Below, piece after piece: positions 1-5,084 of a stretch of DNA of 6,739 nucleotides. Position numbers and translations under genes: made by a program. The stretch's first letter is position 1; every line of letters starts with the position of its first letter. Source of the stretch: Proteobacteria bacterium UBA6908 (lineage in GTDB: Bacteria; Pseudomonadota; Gammaproteobacteria; Acidiferrobacterales; UBA6901); assembly GCA_002451085.1 (NCBI GenBank), contig DKBE01000110.1, positions 53,878 to 60,616 of the forward strand. Reading direction: 5' to 3'. The notes under the pieces were generated by a model. The model had not been told where the DNA came from, did no database searches, and saw nothing but the letters and a program-made list of their open reading frames with translations.

Positions 1-687
1 ACCGAGCTGTGCCAGATGCTGCTCGACAGCGGCCTCAAGATGACCTGGACCTGCACGGCGCGGGTCGACACCGTTAAGCCGGAAGTGCTCGCCATCATGA
101 AGCAGGCTGGCTGCTGGGAAATCAGTTTTGGCCTGGAAACCGGCTCGAACGAGCTGCTGCAGAAAATGGACAAGGCTGCGCGCGTCGAGGCTTCCGAGCT
201 GGCAGTGAAATGGACTGCCGACGCTGGCATCCGCGTGAAGGGGCTGTTTATGCTTGGTTACCCGGGCGAGGACGGCACGACGATTCAGGCCACCAAGGAT
301 TTCGTGCGCCGTATCCCCATGACCATCATGAACCTGACCAAGTTCACGCCGTATCCCGGCTCGCCGGTGTATCGCGACCTGTACGGCACCAACATCCGCG
401 ACGATCACTGGGAAAAGATGAACGGCATGAACTTCGTGTGGGCACCGGAGGGCATGAGCATTGAGGAGCTGGATCGCCACTATCAGGAGATCCTGCTGTC
501 CTTCTACAGGCGCCCGAGCGTCGGCCACTACTACCTGAAGCTTACACTCCAGTACCCGACGCACTTCTTCCGGCTGGCGCGCTTCCTGCTGGGTTATGCC
601 GGTGCCAAGCTGAGAAGCGTGCTCTCCGGTCGAGGCGGCCTGCTGATCCGATCGAATGAACCCAACCTCGATAGCATGAAACACTGA
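1..687 (+). CDS. B12-binding-type radical SAM protein, C-terminal part (5' truncated by window)
   Basis: The frame is open from base 1 to the TGA at 685-687, giving 228 visible codons, so the true start lies upstream. Visible residues 37-49 ([13 protein letters not shown]) match the mid-barrel strand of radical SAM enzymes. Residues 81-90 ([10 protein letters not shown]) and 116-124 (TPYPGSPVY) are typical of the BchE/HpnR-like class that carries an N-terminal cobalamin-binding domain. The CxxxCxxC iron-sulfur motif and the B12 domain would lie before the window and cannot be checked. The last ~70 residues are a basic, hydrophobic tail, as often seen in this class. Such enzymes usually perform radical methylations or ring chemistry on lipids, cofactors or secondary metabolites; the substrate here is unknown. 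The next gene starts 4 nt downstream, so the two are probably cotranscribed. Family call is firm, exact function is not. Confidence 0.85.
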   Translation, partial: TELCQMLLDSGLKMTWTCTARVDTVKPEVLAIMKQAGCWEISFGLETGSNELLQKMDKAARVEASELAVKWTADAGIRVKGLFMLGYPGEDGTTIQATKDFVRRIPMTIMNLTKFTPYPGSPVYRDLYGTNIRDDHWEKMNGMNFVWAPEGMSIEELDRHYQEILLSFYRRPSVGHYYLKLTLQYPTHFFRLARFLLGYAGAKLRSVLSGRGGLLIRSNEPNLDSMKH

Positions 688-691
688 CCCC

Positions 692-1033
692 ATGACTTCC
701 ACATCCGGATTGATCATCGAAGACCTGGTCACAGGCAGCGGTCCCGAAGCCAAGGGTCCGGGCCAATACGTGACTGTGCACTACACGGGTTGGCTCACTG
801 ACGGCAAGGAGTTTGATTCCAGTCGCCGCCGCAACGACCCCTTCGGTTTTCCACTCGGCGTCGGCATGGTCATCCCGGGCTGGGACCAGGGCGTGGTCGG
901 CATGCGGGTTGGAGGCAAGCGCAAGCTGACGATTCCGCCGGACCTGGGCTATGGCGCACGGGGTGCCGGTGGCGTGATTCCGCCCAACGCCACTCTGGTG
1001 TTTGAGGTCGAGTTACTCGAAATCAGTGAGTAG
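692..1033 (+). CDS. FKBP-type peptidyl-prolyl cis-trans isomerase, minimal single-domain
   Basis: This 113-residue protein is one complete FKBP domain, about the size of FKBP12. It catalyses cis-trans isomerisation of X-Pro bonds. Active-site residues of the family are visible: [16 protein letters not shown] at 29-44 (Tyr31, Phe41, Asp42), [18 protein letters not shown] at 54-71 (Val60, Ile61, Trp64), GYGARG at 86-91 (Tyr87) and [14 protein letters not shown] at 96-109 (Phe104). There is no signal peptide and no added dimerisation or chaperone domain, so it should be cytosolic and act alone. The ATG at 692 lies 4 nt after the radical SAM stop and has no obvious Shine-Dalgarno sequence, which suggests translational coupling. 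No convincing terminator follows. Confidence in the family is very high; the client protein is unknown. Confidence 0.96.
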   Translation: MTSTSGLIIEDLVTGSGPEAKGPGQYVTVHYTGWLTDGKEFDSSRRRNDPFGFPLGVGMVIPGWDQGVVGMRVGGKRKLTIPPDLGYGARGAGGVIPPNATLVFEVELLEISE

Positions 1034-1166
1034 CTGAAGTTGTTTCGCAATCTTCATGAAAGCAGGAATCCATCGAATTTTGTAGCTTAGGTCCCATCGA
1101 TTTCCAGCCGATCAATCCGCGGACCTTCTCTAAGCGAATGATTTAGCATCGAATATCCTGTTTCTC

Positions 1167-1195
1167 CTGACGTGGCATAGCAGTTGCTATGTAGT
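1167..1195 (+). promoter_or_regulatory. candidate sigma-70 promoter of the Lys-rich exported protein
   Basis: CTGACG at 1167-1172 and TGTAGT at 1190-1195 each match four of six consensus bases and are separated by 17 nt. The spacer holds most of the CATAGCA-GT-TGCTATG palindrome. A start near 1202 would give a leader of about 74 nt containing the nested inverted repeat. This is a weak match found by eye and could be coincidental. Confidence 0.3.
1176..1191. repeat. perfect 7-bp inverted repeat CATAGCA-GT-TGCTATG
   Basis: The arms 1176-1182 and 1185-1191 are exact reverse complements with a 2-nt centre. Its length and symmetry fit a dimeric repressor or activator operator. It lies about 85 nt upstream of the Lys-rich exported protein gene, inside the spacer of the candidate promoter. 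No binding protein can be named from sequence alone. Confidence 0.55.
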
Positions 1196-1208
1196 GATGC
1201 GAAGTGCA

Positions 1209-1240
1209 CCGAAACCGGATTTTTGAATCCTAAAGTTCGG
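1209..1240 (+). repeat. nested inverted repeat in the leader of the Lys-rich protein gene
   Basis: The outer arms CCGAA (1209-1213) and TTCGG (1236-1240) enclose inner arms GGATT (1217-1221) and AATCC (1226-1230) around a TTTG loop. In RNA this would fold as a two-tier hairpin with an internal loop, ending 21 nt before the ribosome binding site. It has no T-tract, so it is not a terminator. It could affect mRNA stability or translation. Confidence 0.4.
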
Positions 1241-1261
1241 TAAATCCCCCTTAACATCTTT

Positions 1262-1268
1262 AAAAGGA
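1262..1268 (+). promoter_or_regulatory. Shine-Dalgarno sequence AAAAGGA
   Basis: The purine-rich AAAAGGA is followed by 7 nt and then the ATG at 1276, which fixes the start of the small exported protein and supports it as a translated gene. Confidence 0.75.
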
Positions 1269-1275
1269 CTCAACG

Positions 1276-1488
1276 ATGAAGAAGACTCTGATCACACTGT
1301 TTGCTCTGGCGTTCGCTGGTCTCGTGAGCACCACCTACGCGGCGGAAGGTGCGGCTCCGGCTGCCCCGGCCCAGCAGAAGGACCAGAAACAGGAAAAGAA
1401 GGCCACCAAGAAGAAAGACAAGAAGCAGGTGCACAAGAAAGATACCGGTGCCACCCCGGCCACCCCGGCCGAGCCGGCCAAGAAGTAA
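1276..1488 (+). CDS. small exported Lys/Ala/Pro-rich protein (Asr-like in composition)
   Basis: This 70-residue protein starts with a clear Sec signal peptide: MKK, a hydrophobic core (residues 4-18) and a likely cleavage after TTYA at residue 22. The predicted mature chain is 48 residues with 13 lysines. An acidic/basic core (KKATKKKDKKQVHKK) is flanked by Ala/Pro-rich ends (GAAPAAPA and ATPATPAEPAKK). It has no cysteine or aromatic residue and should be unfolded and strongly cationic in the periplasm. This resembles the acid-shock protein Asr in layout (signal peptide, then Ala/Pro/Lys-rich chain), but low-complexity composition is poor evidence of homology. A good Shine-Dalgarno and an immediate intrinsic terminator make it a monocistronic, probably well-expressed gene. 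Real gene: likely. Function: unknown; cell-wall, DNA or anion binding or acid buffering are possible. Confidence 0.8.
   Translation: MKKTLITLFALAFAGLVSTTYAAEGAAPAAPAQQKDQKQEKKATKKKDKKQVHKKDTGATPATPAEPAKK
1450..1479 (+). repeat. 9-bp tandem repeat encoding ATP-ATP-AEP
   Basis: GCCACCCCG occurs twice in a row (1450-1458, 1459-1467), followed by a diverged third copy GCCGAGCCG (1468-1476) and a further GCC. It stays in frame and builds the Ala-Thr-Pro tail of the Lys-rich exported protein. Such a repeat can change copy number by slippage without breaking the frame. Confidence 0.7.
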
Positions 1489-1511
1489 GTTGTCGCTGTA
1501 TCGCAGTCGAG

Positions 1512-1541
1512 CAAAGCGCCCTTCGGGGCGCTTTGTTTTTT
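1512..1541 (+). terminator. intrinsic terminator with TTCG tetraloop
   Basis: A perfect 10-bp stem (CAAAGCGCCC at 1512-1521 with GGGCGCTTTG at 1526-1535) closes the stable loop TTCG and is followed by six T residues (1536-1541). It lies 23 nt after the stop of the Lys-rich protein gene. On the minus strand the hairpin is not followed by a T-tract, so it should act mainly on plus-strand transcripts. Confidence 0.95.
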
Positions 1542-1576
1542 GGCAGTCGCCCTACAGATCGTCAAGGACGATGTGA

Positions 1577-2938
1577 TTAGACTGACCGGTGGGTAAACCG
1601 CAGGTTCACCTGCAGTCCCCCCAGGGTACCGGTCCCCAGCCGCCATTCCCCCTGATAGAGCCGGACCGTGTCCTGCACCATGGCCAGACCCAGGCCATGC
1701 CCCGGAGCCGATTCATCGGCACGTACGCCACGCTGTAACACCGCCGCTTTCAGTTGCTCCGGAATGCCGGGACCATCGTCTTCAACTGCAATATCGATAA
1801 CCGTGTCCGACTGGTTCATGGTCGTGCGGATGACAATTCGTACCCGTTGCCGGCACCACTTGAACGCATTGTCCAGCAGGTTGCCGAGCATCTCGGTCAG
1901 GTCACCGGCGTCGCCGGGAAACACGGCTTGCTGATCGACGTCCAGGCCCACCACAACTCCCTTGTCGGCATAGACTTTCGACAGTGCAGCAATGATATTT
2001 TCAACAACCGGTTGTATGGCTACCGGAGTGATCATGGCGGTGCGTCCGGCGGCGGCGGCGCGGTGCAGCTGAAATTCAACCAGTTGCGTCATCGCGCTGA
2101 TCTGGTCGCCGGCGAGTGTGCGCAGTGCCCCGATGTCCTGTTCGTGATCGATCGCATTGCGCAACACAGCCAGTGGTGTCTTCAGGCTATGCGCCAGATT
2201 GCCGAGTGAATCCCGGTAGCGTTTGAGATGCAGTTCGGCGCTCTCGAGCAGGCCATTCAGGTTGTCGGTCAAATGGCGCAATTCGCGCGGATAGGTGCCG
2301 TGCAGGCGGTGGGCCAGACCGGCTTCAATGGCGCGGACATCATCGGCAACACGCCGCAACGGCCCCAGACTCCAGCGCAGGATCACGCCCTGCACAATCA
2401 GCAAAAGCAACGCCGCAGCCCCGAGCCAACCCCAGAGACTCTGGCGGAAGCGTGCAATCTGAGCATTCACACTATTGCGATTTTCCAGCACCCGGTAGGT
2501 GTACAGCCGTTGCTGCTTCGCAGCGGATTCCCAGCTAACGGTGAAGGCTAGGCTAAACAAGGCCACGCCACGCTCCGTGCTGATCTCGTCGAACCGCCGT
2601 TGTCCGATGGTCGGCATCGGCGTCGGTGGTATGGATACTCCCAGCATGGATTTCGCCTGCCACAACGGCTTGCCGGACGAGTCGATGACTTCCGCGTACA
2701 GTCCGGAGGCTGGCTGAGAAAACCGCGCATCCGGAAGTTCTGCGGGCAGATGCAGCATGCCCTGGGTGTCGACATCGGAGGCCGCCAGCAGAGCGTATAC
2801 GTGTCCTTGAAGACGATCGCGCAGGGCGGTCTCGGCGCTTTCCCGGAAGGCGTTATCCAGCACCAGCCCGGTCACGCCAAGGAAACCCGCCAAGACGGCA
2901 CTGCTCGCCAGCAACAGTCGGTTTGTAAGGGACAGCAT
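1577..2938 (-). CDS. PhoQ-type sensor histidine kinase
   Basis: This inner-membrane kinase senses a periplasmic signal and phosphorylates the upstream-encoded regulator. With the ATG at 2938 it has 453 residues, close to E. coli PhoQ. Order: TM1 about 8-28, periplasmic sensor about 29-167, TM2 about 168-189, HAMP about 190-240, H-box NLAHSLKTPLAVL with the phospho-acceptor His250, N-box EMLGNLLDNAF (Asn353, Asn357), G1 box DDGPG near 388, G2 box GHGLGL at 413-418. The HSLKTPLAVL H-box is characteristic of PhoQ-type kinases. The regulator's TGA and this ATG overlap as TGATG; a TTG codon one position earlier is also possible but less likely. The sensor region lacks the dense acidic patch that E. 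coli PhoQ uses for divalent cations, so the stimulus may differ. The catalytic motifs all look intact. Confidence 0.93.
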   Translation of the reverse strand: MLSLTNRLLLASSAVLAGFLGVTGLVLDNAFRESAETALRDRLQGHVYALLAASDVDTQGMLHLPAELPDARFSQPASGLYAEVIDSSGKPLWQAKSMLGVSIPPTPMPTIGQRRFDEISTERGVALFSLAFTVSWESAAKQQRLYTYRVLENRNSVNAQIARFRQSLWGWLGAAALLLLIVQGVILRWSLGPLRRVADDVRAIEAGLAHRLHGTYPRELRHLTDNLNGLLESAELHLKRYRDSLGNLAHSLKTPLAVLRNAIDHEQDIGALRTLAGDQISAMTQLVEFQLHRAAAAGRTAMITPVAIQPVVENIIAALSKVYADKGVVVGLDVDQQAVFPGDAGDLTEMLGNLLDNAFKWCRQRVRIVIRTTMNQSDTVIDIAVEDDGPGIPEQLKAAVLQRGVRADESAPGHGLGLAMVQDTVRLYQGEWRLGTGTLGGLQVNLRFTHRSV

Positions 2939-3621
2939 CAAACGTCACCACATTCCAGGGTGAACCGGTAACCCCGGCCTCGGATCGTCTCCAGCGGCTG
3001 AAGACGGTTGTCAGGGTCGAGTTTGCGCCGCAGCCGTCCAATGAATACCTCAATGACGTTGCTGTCGCGATCATAATCCTGATCGTAGACGTGTTCGGTA
3101 AGTTCGGTCTTGGAAACCACCTCACCGCGGTGCAGCATCAGATACTCAAGCACCTTGTATTCATAGGCGGTTAGTTCGAGTGTCTTGCCGTTAAGCTCTA
3201 CCAGGCGCGCGGTGGTATCGAGCGCGATCGGACCGCAACGTAACACCGGTTTGGCAACACCGGCCGCGCGACGCAGAAGTGCATTGATGCGCGCCAGTAG
3301 CTCCTCGCCATGGAACGGTTTGGTCAGATAATCGTCGGCGCCGGCATTCAGGCCTTCGACCTTGTCTTGCCAGCGTCCACGAGCCGTGAGAATCAGAATC
3401 GGAAAGCGGCGATCCGCCTGGCGCCAGCGCTGGATCAACTCAATACCAGAGAGTTTCGGCAGACCCAGGTCCACAACGGCCAGGTCCACCGGATTTTCCC
3501 TTCCCAGGAAGAACCCATCCTCGCCATCGGCAGCGCTGTCCACGGCGAATCCGGCGGCGCGCAACTGGCTTTCAAGCTGCGCGCGCAGCGGTGCTTCGTC
3601 TTCAACCACCAGCAGACGCAT
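2938..3621 (-). CDS. PhoP-type OmpR-family response regulator
   Basis: This cytosolic transcription factor has 227 residues. The receiver domain (about 1-118) shows the acidic pocket at Glu7-Asp8-Glu9, the phosphorylation site Asp51 in VVDLGLP, Thr79 and Lys101 in TKPFH. The motif RGRWQDKVEGLNAGADDY (81-98) closely resembles E. coli PhoP. The C-terminal winged helix (about 126-222) includes LTAYEYKVLEYL, VVSKTELTEHVY, the recognition helix VIEVFIGRLRRKL and the wing TIRGRGYRF. Members of this family bind direct repeats spaced by one DNA turn, and such a repeat lies upstream of the His-rich gene at 4465-4483. The gene starts 6 nt after the PepSY gene stop without a clear Shine-Dalgarno, and overlaps the kinase by one base. 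PhoP orthology is likely at subfamily level; a QseB- or PmrA-like role cannot be excluded. Confidence 0.95.
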   Translation of the reverse strand: MRLLVVEDEAPLRAQLESQLRAAGFAVDSAADGEDGFFLGRENPVDLAVVDLGLPKLSGIELIQRWRQADRRFPILILTARGRWQDKVEGLNAGADDYLTKPFHGEELLARINALLRRAAGVAKPVLRCGPIALDTTARLVELNGKTLELTAYEYKVLEYLMLHRGEVVSKTELTEHVYDQDYDRDSNVIEVFIGRLRRKLDPDNRLQPLETIRGRGYRFTLECGDV

Positions 3622-3627
3622 GCGGTG

Positions 3628-3936
3628 TTACCGGCTGGCTCCGGACTGTGCGTCGATAGAGTAGACCCGCACATGACCGGACGGTGTCAGGACCTTGATA
3701 CGATGCACCGTCCGGCCACCCTGCTGCTGAGTTTCAGCGGACAGCACGCGACCACCGGTATCGTGTTGTACCCGGCGCACAGCCTCATTCAGGCTGATGC
3801 CGCCGTTCTCGCTGTTGCGGCGCGCGAGGTGCAGCGGTGAATGCATCCCGGCTTCGGCCGCTGGCGGGAACGTCACGGTCGACAGGACCATCAGTAACCC
3901 GATGATCAGCATTGAGACCGATTTTGTTAACACCAT
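3628..3936 (-). CDS. exported PepSY-domain protein
   Basis: The protein is 102 residues from the ATG at 3936. It has a signal peptide (residues 1-29, hydrophobic core about 7-23, likely cleavage after AEA), so it should be periplasmic. Residues 48-100 form one PepSY unit: an amphipathic helix ISLNEAVRRVQHDTGG, then strands VLSAETQ, TVHRIKVL and VRVYSID. PepSY domains often act as inhibitory or modulating modules outside the membrane. The gene is first in an operon with the PhoP/PhoQ-type pair, 6 nt before the regulator, which suggests that it tunes or reports to the kinase sensor; that is inference. Start choice: AAGGA (3945-3949) is 8 nt from the ATG at 3936 but only 2 nt from an in-frame ATG at 3942, so the shorter form is preferred. 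Confidence 0.88.
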   Translation of the reverse strand: MVLTKSVSMLIIGLLMVLSTVTFPPAAEAGMHSPLHLARRNSENGGISLNEAVRRVQHDTGGRVLSAETQQQGGRTVHRIKVLTPSGHVRVYSIDAQSGASR

Positions 3937-3944
3937 TGGCATCT

Positions 3945-3949
3945 TCCTT
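3945..3949 (-). promoter_or_regulatory. Shine-Dalgarno AAGGA deciding the PepSY gene start
   Basis: On the minus strand AAGGA is followed by 8 nt and then the ATG at 3936-3934. The alternative ATG at 3942-3940 would leave only 2 nt, which is too close for normal initiation. This shortens the protein by two residues. Confidence 0.65.
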
Positions 3950-4025
3950 AGGATGACAGGTCTGCGGCAGGCGACCTTCGCACACTGGATCGACCGTCGC
4001 TACACCCATGTCACCCAGCATAACC

Positions 4026-4062
4026 AAGCCCGCCACTGGCAACCAGTACCAGTGGCGGGCTT
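4026..4062 (-). terminator. strong hairpin between His-rich gene and PepSY operon (terminator or attenuator)
   Basis: AAGCCCGCCACTGG (4026-4039) pairs perfectly with CCAGTGGCGGGCTT (4049-4062), a 14-bp GC-rich stem with a 9-nt loop. It begins 25 nt after the His-rich gene stop on the minus strand. The minus-strand tail is GGTTATG, a poor T-tract, so termination may be partial or need Rho. A third CCAGT in the loop (4043-4047) can also pair with ACTGG (4035-4039), giving an alternative small hairpin. It separates the His-rich gene from the PepSY/regulator/kinase operon. Confidence 0.6.
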
Positions 4063-4087
4063 TCCTCGGCACACTATGGCCGGATCG

Positions 4088-4384
4088 CTAGTGGTGCTTT
4101 CCCGGCAGAATAATCACCGGAGGGATCGGCGGCAGGGGCAGCGGCAGCACAACCCCGACGCGATGGTCATAATGCCGGTCATCCCGGTAGTCGTGATGGT
4201 CGTGACGCCAGTGGTGGCGGTGACGATAGTCATGGCCACGATGGTATCCGTGATCGTGGCCACGATCGGCATGACGGGATTCGTGGCCGCCGCGATGGTG
4301 GTCCCGGTCCGAGGCCTGGGTGATTGGCGCAAATGGTAAGGTAGCAAGCAACAGCGCGATGGTCGTGGTCTTGATGGCGTTCAT
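4088..4384 (-). CDS. small exported His/Asp/Arg-rich protein
   Basis: The protein has 98 residues. A signal peptide spans 1-24 (hydrophobic core about 7-20, cleavage after ITQA). The predicted mature chain is 74 residues with 18 histidines, arranged as repeated short HD, RH, HH and YR/DR units (about mature residues 1-51). A Pro/Leu/Ile/Val-rich hydrophobic tail follows and ends in GKHH. There is no cysteine. Dense His/Asp clusters commonly bind Zn, Ni or Cu, so a periplasmic or surface metal-binding or buffering role is plausible but inferred. The ATG at 4384 is preferred over one at 4408 because AAGGAG (4394-4399) sits 9 nt upstream of it and the resulting N-terminus is a better signal peptide. 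A possible PhoP-type operator lies upstream. Similar small His-rich proteins are usually annotated as hypothetical. Confidence 0.82.
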   Translation of the reverse strand: MNAIKTTTIALLLATLPFAPITQASDRDHHRGGHESRHADRGHDHGYHRGHDYRHRHHWRHDHHDYRDDRHYDHRVGVVLPLPLPPIPPVIILPGKHH

Positions 4385-4393
4385 TGTTTCAGT

Positions 4394-4399
4394 CTCCTT
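4394..4399 (-). promoter_or_regulatory. Shine-Dalgarno AAGGAG deciding the His-rich gene start
   Basis: AAGGAG on the minus strand is 9 nt before the ATG at 4384. The upstream in-frame ATG at 4408 has no such sequence, and using it would add eight polar residues (MQLKETET) before the signal peptide. Confidence 0.75.
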
Positions 4400-4435
4400 G
4401 AGTTGCATGGGATGGCGGTTTTCGCCTTTGCCTCA

Positions 4436-4449
4436 TTTGGCAAGCCAAA
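4436..4449. repeat. inverted repeat TTTGGC-AA-GCCAAA
   Basis: Six-base arms are perfectly complementary around a 2-nt centre. On the minus strand the repeat starts at the last base of the candidate -10 element (4449) and covers the probable transcription start of the His-rich gene. It could be a second operator or a small hairpin at the 5' end of the mRNA. Confidence 0.45.
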
Positions 4450-4454
4450 GACTA
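4449..4454 (-). promoter_or_regulatory. candidate -10 element TAGTCT of the His-rich gene
   Basis: TAGTCT keeps the three most conserved bases of TATAAT (positions 1, 2 and 6). It lies 11 nt downstream of the direct-repeat box, close to the spacing seen at PhoP-activated promoters, where the box replaces a good -35. It predicts a leader of about 58 nt. Found by eye only. Confidence 0.35.
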
Positions 4455-4464
4455 GCCATACCAG

Positions 4465-4483
4465 CCTGAACGCAGGCTGAACA
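4465..4483 (-). promoter_or_regulatory. candidate PhoP-type operator: GTTCAG-N5-GTTCAG direct repeat
   Basis: On the minus strand TGTTCAG, CCTGC, GTTCAGG gives two identical GTTCAG half-sites 11 bp apart. OmpR/PhoP-family regulators bind tandem half-sites with this period; the E. coli PhoP box is (T/G)GTTTA-N5-(T/G)GTTTA, and here TGTTCA-N5-CGTTCA differs mainly by T to C. The same bases form a 7-bp inverted repeat (4462-4479, CAGCCTG/CAGGCTG), so a dimeric or hairpin role is an alternative. It lies upstream of the His-rich gene, in the divergent region shared with the plus-strand split-barrel gene. Confidence 0.5.
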
Positions 4484-4536
4484 ATAATTGCGTTCTTGCG
4501 GTCACGGGATGGGACCGAAGCAGAGTGGAAATTCAC

Positions 4537-4542
4537 GATAAT
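4537..4542 (+). promoter_or_regulatory. candidate -10 element GATAAT of the split-barrel operon
   Basis: GATAAT matches TATAAT at five of six positions in a locally AT-rich stretch about 40 nt before the ATG at 4581. No good -35 sequence was found 16-18 nt upstream, so if real it would need an activator or an alternative sigma factor. Confidence 0.3.
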
Positions 4543-4580
4543 TAGTTGAAAATAAGGCATTCTTCGGATATCCGGTGGGT

Positions 4581-5084
4581 ATGCACAAAAAAACCTCCAA
4601 TTCCCCGGTGCTGGATGAACAGCACGCCGAATTCATTACTCAGCGCGTATCGATTCTGGTGGCGTCGTGCAATGCCGACCGCATGCCCTCCCTCACCCGG
4701 TCATTCGGCTGCCGGGTGTCGCCGGATCGGTGCACCGTGACGCTGTTCCTGTCCGTGCCGCGCTCCGAATCCCTATTGCGCGATCTGCGCGCCGGCGGTG
4801 CCATTGCCGTGGTGTTCAGCCGGCCTTCGACGCACGAAACCCTGCAACTCAAGGGCGCATCGGCCAGCATTGTTCCGATCGATGTCGATGACCGTGCCCG
4901 CATGCGGACGTACGGCGAGAGCCTGGCCGACGACATCCGCCAGATCGGCTGGCAGGAGCCGTTTGTGAGTGCCCTGGTGACCGTCCTCGGTGAAGAGGCG
5001 GTGGGTGTGTCGTTCACTCCGAACGCCGCATTCGTGCAGACCCCGGGCCCGGCCGCGGGTCGGCGCCTGGAGCCAAATCCATGA
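4581..5084 (+). CDS. pyridoxamine 5'-phosphate oxidase-like (FMN-binding split barrel) protein
   Basis: From the ATG at 4581 the protein has 167 residues; a GTG two codons upstream is an alternative, and no strong Shine-Dalgarno decides. Residues about 12-100 read as a split barrel: FITQRVSILVASCNADRMPSL (18-38, strand-turn-strand), CTVTLFLSV (51-59), the basic helix RSESLLRDLRAGGAIAVVFS (61-80), then THETLQLKGASA (84-95), which is typical of the PNPOx superfamily. Such proteins bind FMN, F420 or heme, usually as dimers, and many are not true PNP oxidases. The C-terminal helix bundle (about 103-140) is less typical, so a role in vitamin B6 synthesis is not supported. Its TGA overlaps the next ATG (ATGA), so it is co-translated with a second split-barrel protein. 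Cytosolic; no signal peptide. Confidence 0.82.
   Translation: MHKKTSNSPVLDEQHAEFITQRVSILVASCNADRMPSLTRSFGCRVSPDRCTVTLFLSVPRSESLLRDLRAGGAIAVVFSRPSTHETLQLKGASASIVPIDVDDRARMRTYGESLADDIRQIGWQEPFVSALVTVLGEEAVGVSFTPNAAFVQTPGPAAGRRLEPNP
5069..5072 (+). promoter_or_regulatory. Shine-Dalgarno GGAG inside the preceding gene
   Basis: GGAG lies 8 nt before the ATG at 5081 and within the last codons of the upstream split-barrel gene. Together with the ATGA overlap it supports 5081 as the start of the fusion protein. Confidence 0.6.

Larger units (their letters stand above)
1034..1275. other. 242-nt intergenic region, AT-richer than its flanks
   Basis: No coding frame with a credible start or family match was seen here. 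It contains a perfect 16-bp palindrome (1176-1191), a nested inverted repeat (1209-1240), a weak candidate promoter (1167-1195) and the ribosome binding site of the next gene. A bulged hairpin just after the FKBP stop (1035-1056) lacks a T-tract. No tRNA or recognised riboswitch was seen. Confidence 0.6.

Noticed and set aside
1035..1056. Hairpin just after the FKBP stop (TGAAGTTG / CAATCTTCA)
   Set aside because: The stem has a bulged T, is AT-rich and is followed by ATGAAAG, not a T-tract, so it does not qualify as a terminator.
1558..1572. Short inverted repeat ATCGTC-AAG-GACGAT downstream of the kinase stop as a minus-strand terminator
   Set aside because: The stem is only 6 bp with a 3-nt loop, and no T-tract follows on the minus strand.
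1754..2551. Plus-strand frames of 151 and 107 codons opposite the kinase
   Set aside because: They are shadows of the kinase gene, have no ribosome binding site, and lack recognisable motifs.
2939..2941. TTG start for the kinase one codon upstream
   Set aside because: The ATG directly after it forms the usual TGATG overlap with the regulator stop and is a stronger initiation codon.
3310..3840. 176-codon plus-strand frame opposite the regulator and PepSY genes
   Set aside because: The opposite strand encodes an intact response regulator with all catalytic residues; this frame has no family features.
3797..4339. 180-codon plus-strand frame across the PepSY and His-rich genes
   Set aside because: Its apparent hydrophobic Val/Met-rich stretch is the reverse complement of His/Asp/Arg codons of the His-rich gene, and the frame also runs through a hairpin and two minus-strand genes with better evidence.
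4462..4479. CAGCCTG-AACG-CAGGCTG as an intrinsic terminator or attachment site
   Set aside because: A 7-bp stem without a T-tract is too weak for termination, and there is no integrase nearby. The overlapping 11-bp direct repeat explains the same bases better as an operator.
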